Assembly: GCA_013396755.1 (NCBI GenBank)
Contig: VWZF01005762.1
Span: forward strand, 124,882 to 188,881
Direction of reading: 5' to 3'
Length of the DNA stretch: 64,000 bases
DNA from: Sclerurus mexicanus
Lineage: Eukaryota > Chordata > Aves > Passeriformes > Furnariidae
Shown: one piece after another, positions 13,657 to 26,560 of the stretch
Layout: each line of letters starts with the position of its first letter
How positions within the stretch are numbered: the stretch's first letter is position 1
Notes under the pieces: generated by a model
Seen by the model: the letters and a program-made list of their open reading frames with translations, nothing else
Told to the model about the DNA's origin: nothing
The model's database searches: none
Translations under genes and position numbers: made by a program

Positions 13657-15850
13657 TGAAACAACAAACCTTCAGAGAGCAAAGGGTGTTCTTGGTCACT
13701 GATTGCTATGTAAATTGGTTTGGCCTCTAACAATTTAGAGATGGTCAAAATGCATAAATTTCTCCAAGCTTAATGTGCCTGGCTGTGATGACTCAAGAAG
13801 GGAAGAAGTCCAATTTACATAGTGCATTTTTATAGACAGTTAAGCCTTTAAATGGATTAACAAACTTTGGTGCTTTTAAAAGCATAGGTTTGTATTAAAT
13901 GACAGCATTGAAGTTAAAAATAAAATTAAAACAACATACACACACTGATTAGAAACACATACAATACCTATTTACCAAGGTTAAGGTCAAAGAGTTATTA
14001 TAGTCAGATAACCAAAACATCTGCACAGGAAAAGCTTTCAAATTTCACCAAATTATCTATCAAATCATTTTGTGAGTCTCATGGTACTGTTGAAATCCTT
14101 GAAGACTGCCGTGTGCTGAAATAGCTTTCCAGCTTGGAACTCCAGCTCAAAGCCTTCTGATAATTATTCACTCATTTTCCAAGTGTGATTTTATGCAAGC
14201 TCTTCACTTTAACTCTCCACTCCAATATCTTTCCATTAAATAATGGGAAAACAAAAAAAAAGTGATATGGTTTGACATCAGAATGAGAGAGAGAAAACTA
14301 CTACCTGCCTTCAAACACAAAAAATGAAATCTTATCATGTAAATTTAACCCCAAAGTTTTTGTCCATAGAAAAGTTGTGTAATAACGAATAAATCATGAC
14401 TGGGCTGGCGAGAGCACTTTTTATTTTCTAATTTCCGGTTAAATCAGAAAGAAAATTTGTGACCTACTTTCAGTTTATTTTTTACATACATGTGACAAAA
14501 TGAAAAGAAAATGAAAATAAGTTGCAACTGGACTTTTTTTTTACATGAAACAAAGGGACTTCATTTTAAAAATCCTAAAACTAAATTATGTACCAAAATA
14601 TAATTTGACATGAAAAAGTATATATTTCAGTTACATGATGTTAAAATGAAAGTTATGCTATCTTGTCCAAAAATTCTATTATTTCAGCACAAAATAATTT
14701 AACTAATGAGAAAAAAACTTCAAAGATGTGACTCCAAGCAACATTTTTCAGCTTGAAATAATGGAAATAAAAGTCTTTCACTTGGTAAACATTACATTGA
14801 ACTACCTGTATCAGCAGATCAAAATTGTCATGGCATCCTTTTGGATAAGAACTGCTGTGTAAATGCAAATTATGCTCCCATTAAATTCATTATATTCATA
14901 GTTATGGCCACAGATATGGTCTCAAAGTAGTCTTAGTATTCCCTATTACTTTTTAGTGTGGTTACTTGAGTGTCTAAATGACAACTGAAAATTTCCTTTC
15001 TTTTATTTTTACCAATAAGCCAAGGTTCTTATTGCTATTTTTATGTATAGCTTTGCTTAAATAAAATTACATACTCAGGGTTTAACTTCTAGAAGTGCAC
15101 AATCAATTCCATTATTTAAGGTGCTGATATTATATGCCCAAATACAGAATGGGCATATACCACTGAAAAACATACGTTACACAGATTTTTCTTTTCAAAA
15201 AAACCCATTTCACCAATAACTTCAAATAATCTTCAAAACATAGGAAAAGAACTCTCAAAAAAAAGCAAAAAAATGCAGGAAAAATGCAAACTACAAGGTA
15301 TAGAGGAGGCTAAGGCCTCCCCCAGCCCCCAGAATTTGAATGAAGAAACTTGCTTAGGGCACACACCATGTCCTACTCCTTTTAAACAATTAAGCAACAT
15401 ATCTACATAGAAACACCAGTATTACAGAAGCAGTTTAGGTAGCAATGCCTCTATGAGGCCTTTGAAAGATAGTCATGTAACTAAGTTATTAATCAAAATA
15501 AGTATGCAAAGTCAGTGATTAACAGTATTTTAGACGACTGAGTAGCAGGAATTTCAGTCTTAGTGTGGACATTTGTACTAGCAAAATTAAATTCTGCCCT
15601 AATTCACTACTGCTTGGTGAGCACAACTGGTAAAGGCCTTCAGGGAAGTCAGGGCAGCGGATTTGCCTTAGTACCTCTGCTTCCAACATCCATGGTCCGA
15701 CTGTTTCCAGCTGTGTCCAATGTGCGCACAGTCAGGCTCTAACTTATCACACCAAGCTTTGTTTCTTAGCTTGCATTTGGAAGGAGTTTGCAAAGGGTTA
15801 GCCAAATGTTAGTCAGGTGGTGTCTGCTTGGTTGCATAAGTTACTTTGAA

Positions 15851-17744
15851 AATCTGGGAATCCCTGAGAAAGTCAGGAAACTGCTTTGTGGGCGTCGCTT
15901 CAAAGGGCTGGGATGGACAGTGTGCTAGATTCTTTTTCCCAACAGAATCTAAATTTATCTCCATTGTTCTTTTTTTCCCCTTTTTTTATGCTTAGTACTA
16001 AACCTGGATGCCAGCCAGCAAAGGACAACAATATCTTGACAGAGAACCTCATGTATCCCACACGGGTCATCTACATTGTCCAGGATCCATGTGCATCAGA
16101 GATTACAACAGTGGAAAACAAAAGAATTACGCAACAGAAAGGTCTGGATGAGAGTAAACAAGAGAAACGTGACTTACTGCTGAAGCACTTTCCTGCCTGT
16201 AGTTGAAGCAGAGGGAATAAGAGTAGGTCCACCCTTCAAATCTTCCCAGACAGTAACATAAAAATGCAACAAATAAGCAACTGGAGACTCATGTACTGTT
16301 ATCCAGTGTTTCGTTTAGTCAGTGCTGTTCCTTAGAGCAGAGATAAAGGACTAAGTCACATACAATTTCATACAAAAACATGCATTTGTTTGAAGATTCA
16401 TCTGATAACATTGATAAAGTCTTAGGTAAATTAAAAGTGTGTTACTGAAGTCAATCCTGGCTTATTCAAAAGGAAAATCAGCTGTGAGAGGTTGACTCGG
16501 AGGAAGACTGTAGGCGTACTAAAATCCTGGTCTGTTCTGAAAGAGATTACTTGACTGCACATTACACGGCAGAGCAGTGTGGCCAGCCTAAGCTAGATCA
16601 GACCCTTGGCACAACCATCCCTCTAAGCACCTGCTCTGTGAGTGGTTCAGTTTGTCAAATCTTAGCAGGCTCCAGCCACAGCAACATATGCCCATGGCAC
16701 CACTGCCATCACTTTTAACAGTGCCTTGGGATCTGCTCATGCCAGCAGTGTACTATCCCAGCTCTGAACAAGAGGATTGCAAAGCAGGGAGTATTAAGCT
16801 GGAGACCAGCTCCTACTCACATTCCTTTCTCCTGCAACTAGTTGGCAATAGCACATTGCTTCAGTGGGCACAAGTACATCTGTTGCACCTGGAAAGGAGG
16901 GACTCAGTCAGAAAGAGGCTGAGCCTGAGGTTGAATATATACAAAAATAGATGGGGAGCTTACTATCAAGAAGCATTTGGAAAGATACTGTCTAATGACC
17001 TAAGACATTGGGAAGCCTCAAGGCACATCAAATACTATATTCTTCTTACCTGTCCCTGTGCATGCATTGACTATTTAGTAGAGTCAGTCTTCAGTCTCTT
17101 GCCCTGTTTGAGGGAAAGCATGTGTTACCTGTGAACAAGGTGTGTTTTGAGATATCATTAAGGGCAGTGCAAGTTGAAAGCAACTAGATAGTTCAAGCTT
17201 GATAGTTGAAGCTTGATAGTTCAAGCACTAGATTTAAGCAGAATTTAGGCATATATGAAAAAAGATATATTATTCTGAAAGGCCTTTTTCTGAAAAGCCT
17301 ATTCCTGGAGTTACCTGAACTCATTTAGTAAATGTGTGGACTTTTGTCATAGTCCAGAATGCACAGAAGCATCTCCGTGTCAATAAATATGTTTATCTTA
17401 CCTAAACCAAATCAGAATAAAAATAACAGATGCTTCTCCACCTATTTTGACATCATGATCCAACACGCATTCTCAGAGCATACTGAGTATCCACACTCAG
17501 CACCAGGACCCCCACAAAGTGTGCTGCTTCCATTTAAAATAATGCTTGTAGCAGTCAGTCAGGATGTAAAAAAGATATTCAGATTATTCTCTTAATGAAC
17601 CAGTACAAACCCATAACTATCATTGGCTCAAGAGAATGCTAAAAACCCTAGGATACAGGTCACTCAAAATAAGGGTAGTCTCAAATCAATGCTGCTAAAG
17701 CAGTGCCACTGTGCACAATATTTAACTGTAGCCAGCATATCAAA
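15851..17744. other. Slightly less AT-rich block with longer ORFs, no gene recognised
   Basis: This block carries two of the longer open frames of the window: 15886-16206 plus (106 codons) and 16652-17134 plus (160 codons). Neither resembles a family I know, and their amino-acid make-up is unremarkable. A long pyrimidine tract ending in AG at about 15965-15997 precedes an open stretch to a stop at 16204-16206, which resembles a 3' terminal exon. Read on the minus strand, 17050-17103 is bounded by good splice-like sites but has stops in all frames. Short tandem repeats lie at 17187-17230. I treat the block as non-coding until transcript evidence is seen. Confidence 0.5.
17187..17230 (+). repeat. 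14-bp tandem repeat, about 3 copies
   Basis: A 14-base unit (TAGTTCAAGCTTGA) is repeated three times from 17189. The second copy has one substitution and the third diverges at its end. This is a small minisatellite-like duplication just upstream of the old CR1 copy. Confidence 0.75.
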
Positions 17745-18269
17745 AGAAGTGTTTATTTCCCTTTATTTGGCACTTGTGAGGCTACATTTGCACTTTCCAG
17801 TTTTAGGCACCTCTCTGCAAGAAAGATTCTGAAAGACTGGAGCAAGTCCAGAGGACAGCTGGCAAGATGGGCACATGGCATATGAGGGGAGGCCAAAAGA
17901 AGTGGCTACTTGAGAGGAGAAGGTGAAGGTGAAATCTTACGGCTCTCTGCAGCTGCCAGATGGAAATATGCAGAGATAACAGAGCCATGCTCTTGCCAGA
18001 GGAAGAGCACTGAAGATCTCATGCTCTGATGGCATGAGAAATGATGCACACACATTAGAAAACATGAACTTCTCTTTAGATGTAAAAGGGGAAAATGTAC
18101 CACAGAGAAGGTTGGACACCTGAACAGGTCTTCTAGAAAGTCTTTGGAGATATCAAAAAATTTACTGGGCAAGTCTCCCAGAAAGCTGACCTAACTGAGC
18201 CTGCTTTTGCAAGGGATGGGAGATTATGACCCCCTTGGTTTGCATGAGAAGACCTGAATTATGGTCCCT
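17745..18269 (+). mobile_element. CR1 LINE fragment, old, plus orientation
   Basis: This is a 5'-truncated, heavily decayed copy of the avian CR1 non-LTR retrotransposon. Its start reads like the CR1 reverse-transcriptase C-terminal region: residues such as LYLALVRLHLHF correspond to the family's LYSALVRPHLEY segment. It continues through a region like the CR1 'leader-of-the-tail' with CTGGAGC-type and CCAGAGGA-type stretches, then ends in a GACCTGAATTATGG-like 3' tail typical of older CR1 subfamilies. The RT frame is lost and picked up in a second frame near 17800-17885, so there are frameshifts and stops. Similarity may extend 50-100 bases further upstream. The match is from knowledge of the family, not a computed alignment, and the boundaries are approximate. 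Confidence 0.8.
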
Positions 18270-19447
18270 AGAACCAAATGTCTACTTACATGTGTGTATA
18301 CACACGCAGGCACAAGGGGGTTGTTAAAGCTCTGTTAAAAACAATAATCTCAAATGAGCCACTCCTCTCTAAAATGCCATGAGCTGTCTTGTGGATAGAG
18401 CTTGCATTCTGGGCTGCAGATCACAAATGAAGAGGAACATCTCTAGAAACTGCAAGTGAGAAAACCAGTAAGTGGGATTTGATATGTATCCCTAGCCTTC
18501 TGACTGGTTAGACTTAGGCAGAATTACACCCTTTTACTGACCCCAGGTAGTTAGTTCCTCCCTCTATTCCAAGATGAATAATTTTCTCCATGCTTTGGTA
18601 CAAGAAGCCTGTGTATCTCATTCCCACTCAAGTCTTTGGATGTCTTAATTGAACCATTCCCTATTACTCCTTAGATTTCGTACAAACATACAGTCTTGAA
18701 AAGTTTCTGCCTTCCATGAACTAAATTCACAAGCTTTCACCTGTTACATGGTTGATTTCAAATACACTTTCATAAAAAAGTGGTTTAACCCCTGGATTTC
18801 AAGTTAGTAGATGCTTTAGTATTTAAACTATTAAAGTGGACACTGCCTCATTCCGAGATAGTCTGATCTTTGTACCTGCCTTATTTGATATCGTTTTCTT
18901 GCAATTTGCTCATAAGTGTGTATTATCTGTTGTCTCCTGCCTTACAATGTGCTGTCCTGAGAAACTGTGAAAGGGAAAACTAATTTCCATTTCTGTGCTT
19001 TCTTTTAAAGACCTCACCACATGAGGTCTTTGTTACAGCCACAGGCCTCAGGTACTATAGTTATATGATATTATTTCATTATAAACATTGATATTATTAT
19101 AGACTAGAGGAAGCTGTAATTACTAAATTAAGCAGGAAGATGGTTTGGTCAGTGGAGACAGAAGTGTAAGGGAATAGCTTAAAGAAAACAGAAAACTGGT
19201 TTTATATCTTATTAAAAACAGGCATCATCATTTGAATTTTTTATATGCCCATATAAATAGAATAGACTTCACATATGCACAAGCCTGAAAATGAGCTCAG
19301 CATGAAAATAATATTTTGTGCACGCAAATCTATCGTAAATAATTTTTTAAAAAGATTTTCACCTTTGCTCCATGTAATTAATTATTGTAATAATGCTTCT
19401 CTTACTGTTTTTACCATTTGCACTGAGTGTGGCAGTTCTGAACTATG

Positions 19448-19497
19448 TATTGCTCATGAATCAGTACTGAATATTGCTCATGAATCAGTACTGAATA
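19448..19497 (+). repeat. 24-bp tandem duplication, about 2.1 copies
   Basis: A 24-base unit beginning TATTGCTCATGAATC occurs twice with no mismatch, from 19448 to 19497. A looser echo of its GATAC-type end follows to about 19525. Because the period is divisible by three, the short overlapping reading frame repeats an eight-residue block. The perfect identity suggests a recent slippage event. Confidence 0.85.
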
Positions 19498-20446
19498 GTG
19501 ATACATTGATACTGAGTAGTGATACAAGAAAGTAGAGGTGGATGTTTAAGAGATTTCATGCAGGCAGGAAATGTTGATATGTTACTGAACAAAATAAATT
19601 TCCCACTGTGATAGGTAGGTTGGGGTCTATTTCCAAACTATAGCAGAAGTCTCTGTCTAATGTTGCTAATCATATTAGCTAAATATCACAGCAAGTAAAA
19701 TGAGTTTTCAATAACATTGCTGAGTAATTTTCCAGCTAGTTTCATGCTTGGGATAATCTTATTTTTTTTCTTTTTAAGTTTTGCATGGATATACTGGGGC
19801 AATTATCTTCAGGCATTTGGAACCTTAGCTAGCACAGCAGCTTGCCAGTCTGCCTTAGTGTGACCCACTGTGGTGTTTATGTTCTGCATGCCAGTTGTTA
19901 TTAGCTCATGTGTGTGTGGAATACCATTTTCCTCTTTATTGGTTTAACATAATAGTATACCATGGGGAGTGTTTTACAGAGGGGACAGGATCTGAATATA
20001 AAGGCCTTTCTTCAAAGCAGGTATTTATTATCCATACACAGGAAATTTTGCTCATTACTCACATTTTATTTTAATCATGAACACCAAAACAGATAACATG
20101 GAGGCTGTTAAATATTAATAATGGAGAAAATAATTGCAATTATCTTCTGAGCAATCACAGTTTGCTCAATTTTGTATGAACATGTTCCCAATTGGAGGTA
20201 TTTGTACAATAAAGGCCAGATTAAGTCTGTCCACCACAGGAGAAGATAAATTTCACAGTGAATTTCTCAGTAAATTCAACAAGTGTAGGCACACATTACT
20301 CAAGTGTTCTCCTCTAGTACTGTGGTTACATCCCACTCAGAGGTAAGCCTGACTTAAATGTCTCTTTACTTGCCCACCATAAAGCTGCCCCCAGTCTGTC
20401 CCTTTAGCTGGGCATGTTGAGTCAGGTCAGAGAATCATTCAGCTTT

Positions 20447-20471
20447 AAAAAAAAAAAAAAAAGAAAAAAAA
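20447..20471 (+). repeat. poly(A) run
   Basis: Sixteen A, one G and eight A bases. There is no recognisable gene or LINE body upstream, so a processed-pseudogene tail is not supported. It lies about 50 bases before the strong acceptor-like tract of the 20521 candidate exon. Confidence 0.85.
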
Positions 20472-20895
20472 TTAAAAGCAAACCTCTCACAAAAGAAAAG
20501 CTATTTTTCCTTTGTCCTAGCGTAGCGCATTGCCTCATAAACAATTGTAGCAGAGCAACACAGAGAGAAATGCATGTAAGGAACAAAAGGCAGGGACTGC
20601 AAGGTAAGGGATGCTTATTGTCCATAAACCTGCGGAACAACATGCAAGGAAACAGGACTCAGAGAGAAAAGAGAAAGGTGTCTTGTCCACAGATCTGCCC
20701 AAAAAGTTTTCATTAAAAAGAGAGATTGGATCCTAATATGAGTAAGGAAATGGAAGCCAGAACTCATTCTGCACCAGATCATACCTCAGGGTAGATCAGG
20801 AAAGAGAGCTAGCCCATGGTAAGGGACTCCCTGCTCCTTTGGGTCCAGATGTTTGTGACTTCTTACATTGATGTCTCAGTTATGTCTAACCTTGC

Positions 20896-20909
20896 AAAAA
20901 AAAAAAAAA
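20896..20909 (+). repeat. poly(A) run
   Basis: Fourteen consecutive A bases in otherwise unique sequence. It is a simple repeat with no recognisable retroposed body. Confidence 0.8.
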
Positions 20910-23900
20910 GCTGGACCAAAGGGTAAAGAATTAAAAGCTGTAAGGCTTGAAAATATGAGCAGCTTTGCTCAAATTAGCTGTATTAATTAAAAATAAAAAT
21001 AAAAAAATCCACAACTTGGGAAAGGACTAGTAATGAAGCAAGAAACATAATTTTGATTCATTCTAATGTTACTCTGCCTTTCTCTCCAGCAGCCACGAAG
21101 TTTCGGTCTAATCATGCAGTTCACGTCCAAAGTTCTCTTTAGTATCTGGCAAAAGAGAAGGAAAATGGGTTTTGGCCTAATGTGTCTCATGTATGTGAGA
21201 ATAAGCCTACACTGAAGATAGCAACAGTTCAATCAGTGCTGCTACACTTTGAAATAGATGATAAATATGTATACCACTCATTTTAAGTTGTGGGTTAAAT
21301 GTTAAAAGACAACAGAGAGAAAATATTTTAGGAAACAATTTCAATAAGGACAAGAAATTAAATTGCTAAATTTAAAGAAAGTAAGAAATCCTGAAACAGG
21401 CATGACTGTAAACACTCAAATAGATGGAACCACTCTAATTTTGATGCACACTTACCTGTTGATCTAATGTGAGACTTCAAACCCCAAAACCCTACTTTCC
21501 AACAGATATGTATCATGTAGTTCTTTTCTGTTTTAACTAAATTAGAATAGATTAATTTTTATATATACCTTTTTATACACTGGGTAGTCCATGCCACAAG
21601 AAGACAATTATATCTCCTAAATGTGGGCAAAATTTGAGTCAGTGTTTGTGCCTTACTAAATGTCATGGGACCAGCCTGTCAGCTGTAAGTAACATCATGT
21701 GTCAGTTTCTTGATCTCTAAAAACAAAATTACAAGTTATGACTAGGAAGACTTTGATTTGATTTGCTTTTTTTTCCTCTCTCCAGCTATGCCATTCATAA
21801 CATACTTGTCCCAAGTTCTCTAGTTTTTGCCTGAGTTCATGCCCTGTCACTTATCTTCAGTGAGGGCATTAAACAGTTTCTTTACTTGGCTGCTATTTTC
21901 AAGAACCATGTGAGAAGTCGGTATCTTTCATACACCTACTTCTCTGTCTGATTTGGAAGTTGACCAGTGGGTTCCAAAGTTATTAAGAAGATAAAAATGA
22001 AAGTGAACAGAGTGACGAGCTACATGGTGACAGCAACGTCATTTCTTTTGGAAACCAGACAAAAATTGATGCTCGCATATGCTAAATGACAAGATTAAGT
22101 GAAAGCAACTTTTCTGGGCTTCCGGTATAAACACAAACCAGATATTCCATGTTATTTTCTCTGGTGCTTCAGAGAAGAATTGTTTTGACAATAAGTGGCT
22201 TCCTCCATCACAGCGTAAGATTTGCTGATATTCAAGTGTGCTTAAGGCTGGAGTAGAGGAAGCAGCTACCAAACCTTTCTCCAGAATTTTGGAAACTCAT
22301 TATGTAAACATATGTTCAGCATAAATATATGTGTGGTCATATTTTTGAGTTTTAAATACATATTTTTCTTACAGATAACAGTAGCCAAATTCTCAGCTTG
22401 TCTAAATCAGAACTGATGCATTTAGAAGCATTGTGCCAATTTAAACCAATTGAGAGTCCTTGTGTGTAAAAACAGGTCATTTCCCACACATGTCAGGTTT
22501 CATAGTGGTGCTGGAAGAAGTGGGGAAGCTATTTCTTGTTTGGATGTCGCTACTGAAATAAAGACATTGGTCTTATTTCTTCAGCCTAATGACTTCCTTC
22601 TACACACGATGAGGTAGCAATCCCCAAGGATGGGATTATTGGGGAGGTACTGGAGAAGGAAAGCATGTGAAAGCCCAAACTAGGAAAAAAAAAAATCCAA
22701 CTAGGCCATGTTTCCACCCAAATATTAACTTGTTTTATCATAAACAAATAAATAAATATAGTACAATAGGCATCCCAACAGAATCCTTTCTGATGGGAAG
22801 AAAAAAATACTATTGAGGAGAATAAACATCTATCAATTAAACAGACTGTTATTATATGTTGAAGAAGGCTAGCTCTAATTTGTGGTTAACACACTCCAGT
22901 TTGGAGAAGATCAATACAACAGCTCAATATTACATGTTGAAAATTATCAAAATACATTCTTACCATCAAGAAATCAATCTTCAGAGGTTTACACATGCAT
23001 TTCGCCTGACATGCTATAGTCATGAGACAAATCTGGATGTACAAAAGTTGAGCTAATACCTCTGTTGCTGGAGAAGGATGGTAACTGTTAAAACTGTGGA
23101 CAAAAGTATTCTTTGAATACAGGTCTTAATGTCAGTTCCAATGTTGATACAAGCAATAATAATTCCTCACTCTAATGTGATAGGCCGTATCAGTGGCATT
23201 TTCTTCCACTTGTTCTTTTATTTTTCTAGATCGAAAATGACTATGAACTGCATACGAAGAATTTTGGGGTTAGTATATTGTCTTTGTTTTGGCGCAGGGG
23301 GTGTTTCTTCATTTATTAAAAATATTTCAGGCAAATAGAAATAAAAATAAAAATATTTCAGCAACAGGCAAACTGAAAGGAGACAACAACATAAATTATA
23401 TGAAGTACTAAACTATAAACCAGTGTGAAATGTCTACCAGGATATTCAGGGTTCTAAGATGAATAAAAAACCCCAAAACATTTAGCCAGATTTGACAATA
23501 TTTAACAAACAAGAGAGGAATTTATACACACAGAGGTAATAACAGATGCAAACAAATAATTACTTTTGAACTTTTTTATTTTTATTTATAAGGAAGTACA
23601 TATCACGTTTTCCAGCAAGTTATTGACAAAGATCACCACAGATATGTATAAGCACAGTGAAAAACAAACACAAGATGAATCAATCGCACTTTAAGAAACA
23701 TGAGGTCTTTCCAGGAGTGTATTCTTTGATTTATTCTATAATGTATCAGCCTTTTGACATACTTTTTACATGGCTGAGGAACATCACACTTGAATTTCCT
23801 GCTTCAGTACACAAGAGACATTGATAACCTAATAATAATCATTCTAAAATGCCTTATTAATATTCTAGGTATACTGGTTTCTCAAGTCTCAACCTAGAAA

Positions 23901-24987
23901 TGTAGACATTAATTCTCATTTCATAGAGAGAATTTTCATAATGGCTGCTATGTAAAAATCAACCTACCCAATTTTTAAGGATCCCTCCTATGACTATTAG
24001 TTCATGTAAAGCTGGCACTTAGCTTGCTGCCACTTTTATTTCTTAATTTGGAACTTAGAAATAGAAAAAACCTTGTGACCTGTATTTTTTGCATCCTTCA
24101 GGAGAGCCATGGGAAAACATACTGCACACGTAGGCTGCTTTTTATGACCACGGGCATTCAGTCTGACTCAGCTGGGTTTGTTTTTAAAAAATGCTGTGCC
24201 CTATCTCATAGTGAAGCTGTGCAGCTGCACACAGGCTAAGCCATATTACTGTTAAAATGAAGTTTGCCAAGTGCTGTGAACAGAGCATTAAACAGGGCAA
24301 TAGGAACACTTAAACTAAAGTACATTTCCTCTCCTTACACTTTAGTGGCCAAATTAAGCAGCCTGTAAAGGGTATTCTATATAAGTACCCTCCTTATGAG
24401 TTGTCCAAGTTAATTTTTTAGGTGAAAATAGCATCTCAGTGGCAAAAATGTCAAAATAATACGACGCTATATTGCACAGGAGTCATAAAAAGGTTTCAGT
24501 CTTCTAAAACTCCTGCAAAATTTTGGAATATCAGTTGCAGAAAGACCAGGGAAATTCATCTGAAAAATGTTTTCTGACAAGGAGAAATAGACCTGACTCT
24601 GCCAGTGTCCAAGATCAGACCCAGAAGTAATGGGTCTATTTAAAACTGAATGCAGAAGGCACAGGCACAGTAGCACAGGGAAAGCATACAGGGAGAAGTA
24701 TCACTCTAAACTTGATTAAAATGCATACTTGTAACCTCATGCCTCCAATACTAGCTGTCATTGGAGACATGACTCTGGGCAGACAGCTTGTTTTGTCTGT
24801 GTTATATCTATATGGCTAAATGTGTCTGTCCCAGGGAATGACTGTTCACCTCTGAGCAGGTGCTGCAGCTCCCTTCACATAAATTACTTGGCTGTGTCCT
24901 TCTTGAGGAGACTGGCCTCACCCACACTGCATGACACTTCCTGTGTGTCTCCCCTCTGCCCCATTCTGGTGACCCTAGAACACAATA

Positions 24988-25057
24988 TTTTTTTGGGGGG
25001 GGCGGGTTTGTTGGGTGTTTTTGTTTGTTTTGGTTTGGTTTTGGTTTTGTTTTTTTC
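24988..25057 (+). repeat. T/G-rich low-complexity tract
   Basis: A T run, an 8-G run plus CGGG, then irregular TTTGG/TTTTGG units to a closing T run. Such TTTTG/CAAAA-type low-complexity tracts recur in this window, on the opposite strand at 28159, 46705 and 57297. It is a simple sequence repeat and has no coding potential. Confidence 0.8.
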
Positions 25058-26437
25058 CCAGTTCAGAGTAAAAACTATTGTGAGATCTGTCCACCAGCAC
25101 TGCAGTTACATGTCACTTACTAAGGAAGTTATTACTTGTCCTGAGTCATGATGTGACTGTTTCAGCATGAAAATCTTTCCAGGAACATCAAATAACCAAA
25201 TTTATTGAAATCTTGTGCATTTTTTCTTGTGGTGAGGGGCCTTCAAAGTGAACTATCCCCCAAACCATTTCACTCTGTGCAGTTCCTTATCTGTATGGAC
25301 AAATCAATTAAATTGAACCTATGAGAAGGAACAAGAGTATTTGGGACAGTATCCCAATCACATATCTATCTCTATTCCTTTACCTCCACCCACATGTGCT
25401 TTATTTGGTTCATACCTGAATGAAAAACAAAGCAGCACCTAGATTAAAATGACTACTAAAAGACGTGAATGAGTGGCTGTTCAAACCTTCAAAACTTAGG
25501 ATATCAGATATTGGCAATGAGAGAAATAACTTCATACCATTCCTTCAGAAGCTTGTCAGGTCAAGTCATGGGGAAGGCATGGATATTTATACCTATAAAT
25601 ACAATACCAGTAAACAGAGATTAGATATCACTATGCAATGCGAATGAATTGAACAGGAACAGCAGTATGCCATGTGAGATTGTACAAAGAAACCACAAAT
25701 GTAAATACTAAACTTTGTCCAGACAAGCACATCACTGGTACAGGCAAGTTATTACTTCCCCAAATACTATTTACCAATGTCTAACTACAGTAACCAAATG
25801 TTTGGTTTGAACATGTATTTTAAAGGTTGCCTTAGCTCAGCTATTCCAGTAGCCCTATCTTGAACAAAACACCAGCCTAGACAAAACCTGCAGCTGGGAA
25901 TTTTTAGGGAAGGGCTTCATATATTTGTACAAAGCATTGAGGCTGAAGACCTGACTAGGAGTGCTGGTGTGTGACTGCAATTTAAGTGATTCTGATAGTT
26001 CTGTTTAATTGCATTATTCAGGTAAGGTTTAATTCTTTTCTGGAAACCTCTGTTTATACCAATTTGTTAAGTATAAAATAACAACAGTTATTTTTCAAAA
26101 GTATTTTTCCAAGGTGTGGACTGACTAAATTACTGCAAAAAGACTGGAAGAGAAAAAAACAAAAACAAAAACCACAACACACAATAAAATAGGGTGGGGG
26201 GAGAGCATGTGTGATTGAAGTTTAAAAGTACATAAATCACTTCAGAAATATAATTTGCAAATTCATTGTGTGAAGTAATTAATCAAAGCATGGCTGAGTT
26301 ATAGTACTTGAGAGACTTTGATCTGACAACTGGAAGAAATATAAAGAAACTACTGGGTATCAAGCTACAGTGTTAGGATGTAAAATGTTTCTCCATGCTA
26401 GTCACAAGTTTAATTACTTCTTTTTTTCTGTTGACAG

Positions 26438-26560
26438 ACCCAAATTAAAATAAATGGGCCACATCGAGACAAATTTCAGATGCATGGAGTGCTTAAGAAT
26501 ATATTGTTCTCATAATACAGAAATTTATGGAATTTATTAATAAAGCCATGCTTTTTTTTC
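26438..26560 (+). other. Candidate 3' terminal exon (unconfirmed)
   Basis: A long pyrimidine tract ending in GACAG (about 26417-26437) forms a very good splice acceptor. From 26438 one frame stays open for 25 codons to a TAA at 26513-26515. The canonical poly(A) signal AATAAA follows at 26539-26544, with a T-rich stretch and then TG-rich sequence beyond it, as expected of a cleavage region. The order acceptor, short coding end, stop, poly(A) signal is what a last exon looks like. The encoded tail is not a family I recognise, and each part could arise by chance in AT-rich DNA. Confidence 0.13.

Larger units (their letters stand above)
9701..15850. other. AT-rich non-coding sequence, no gene recognised
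   Basis: Open frames are at most 71 codons and match no family I know. The block contains a 15-base poly(A) at 9739-9753 followed by a 9-base tandem repeat, an A/C-rich tract at 10575-10608, a pyrimidine-rich tract near 12477-12506, and a G-rich motif at 13638-13656. No transposable element could be identified by eye, although ancient decayed copies would not be visible without consensus alignment. Confidence 0.7.

Noticed and set aside
16652..17134. 160-codon plus-strand open frame
   Set aside because: Composition is ordinary, no known family is visible, and no start context or regulatory signal was identified. It is treated as a chance ORF in a slightly less AT-rich block.
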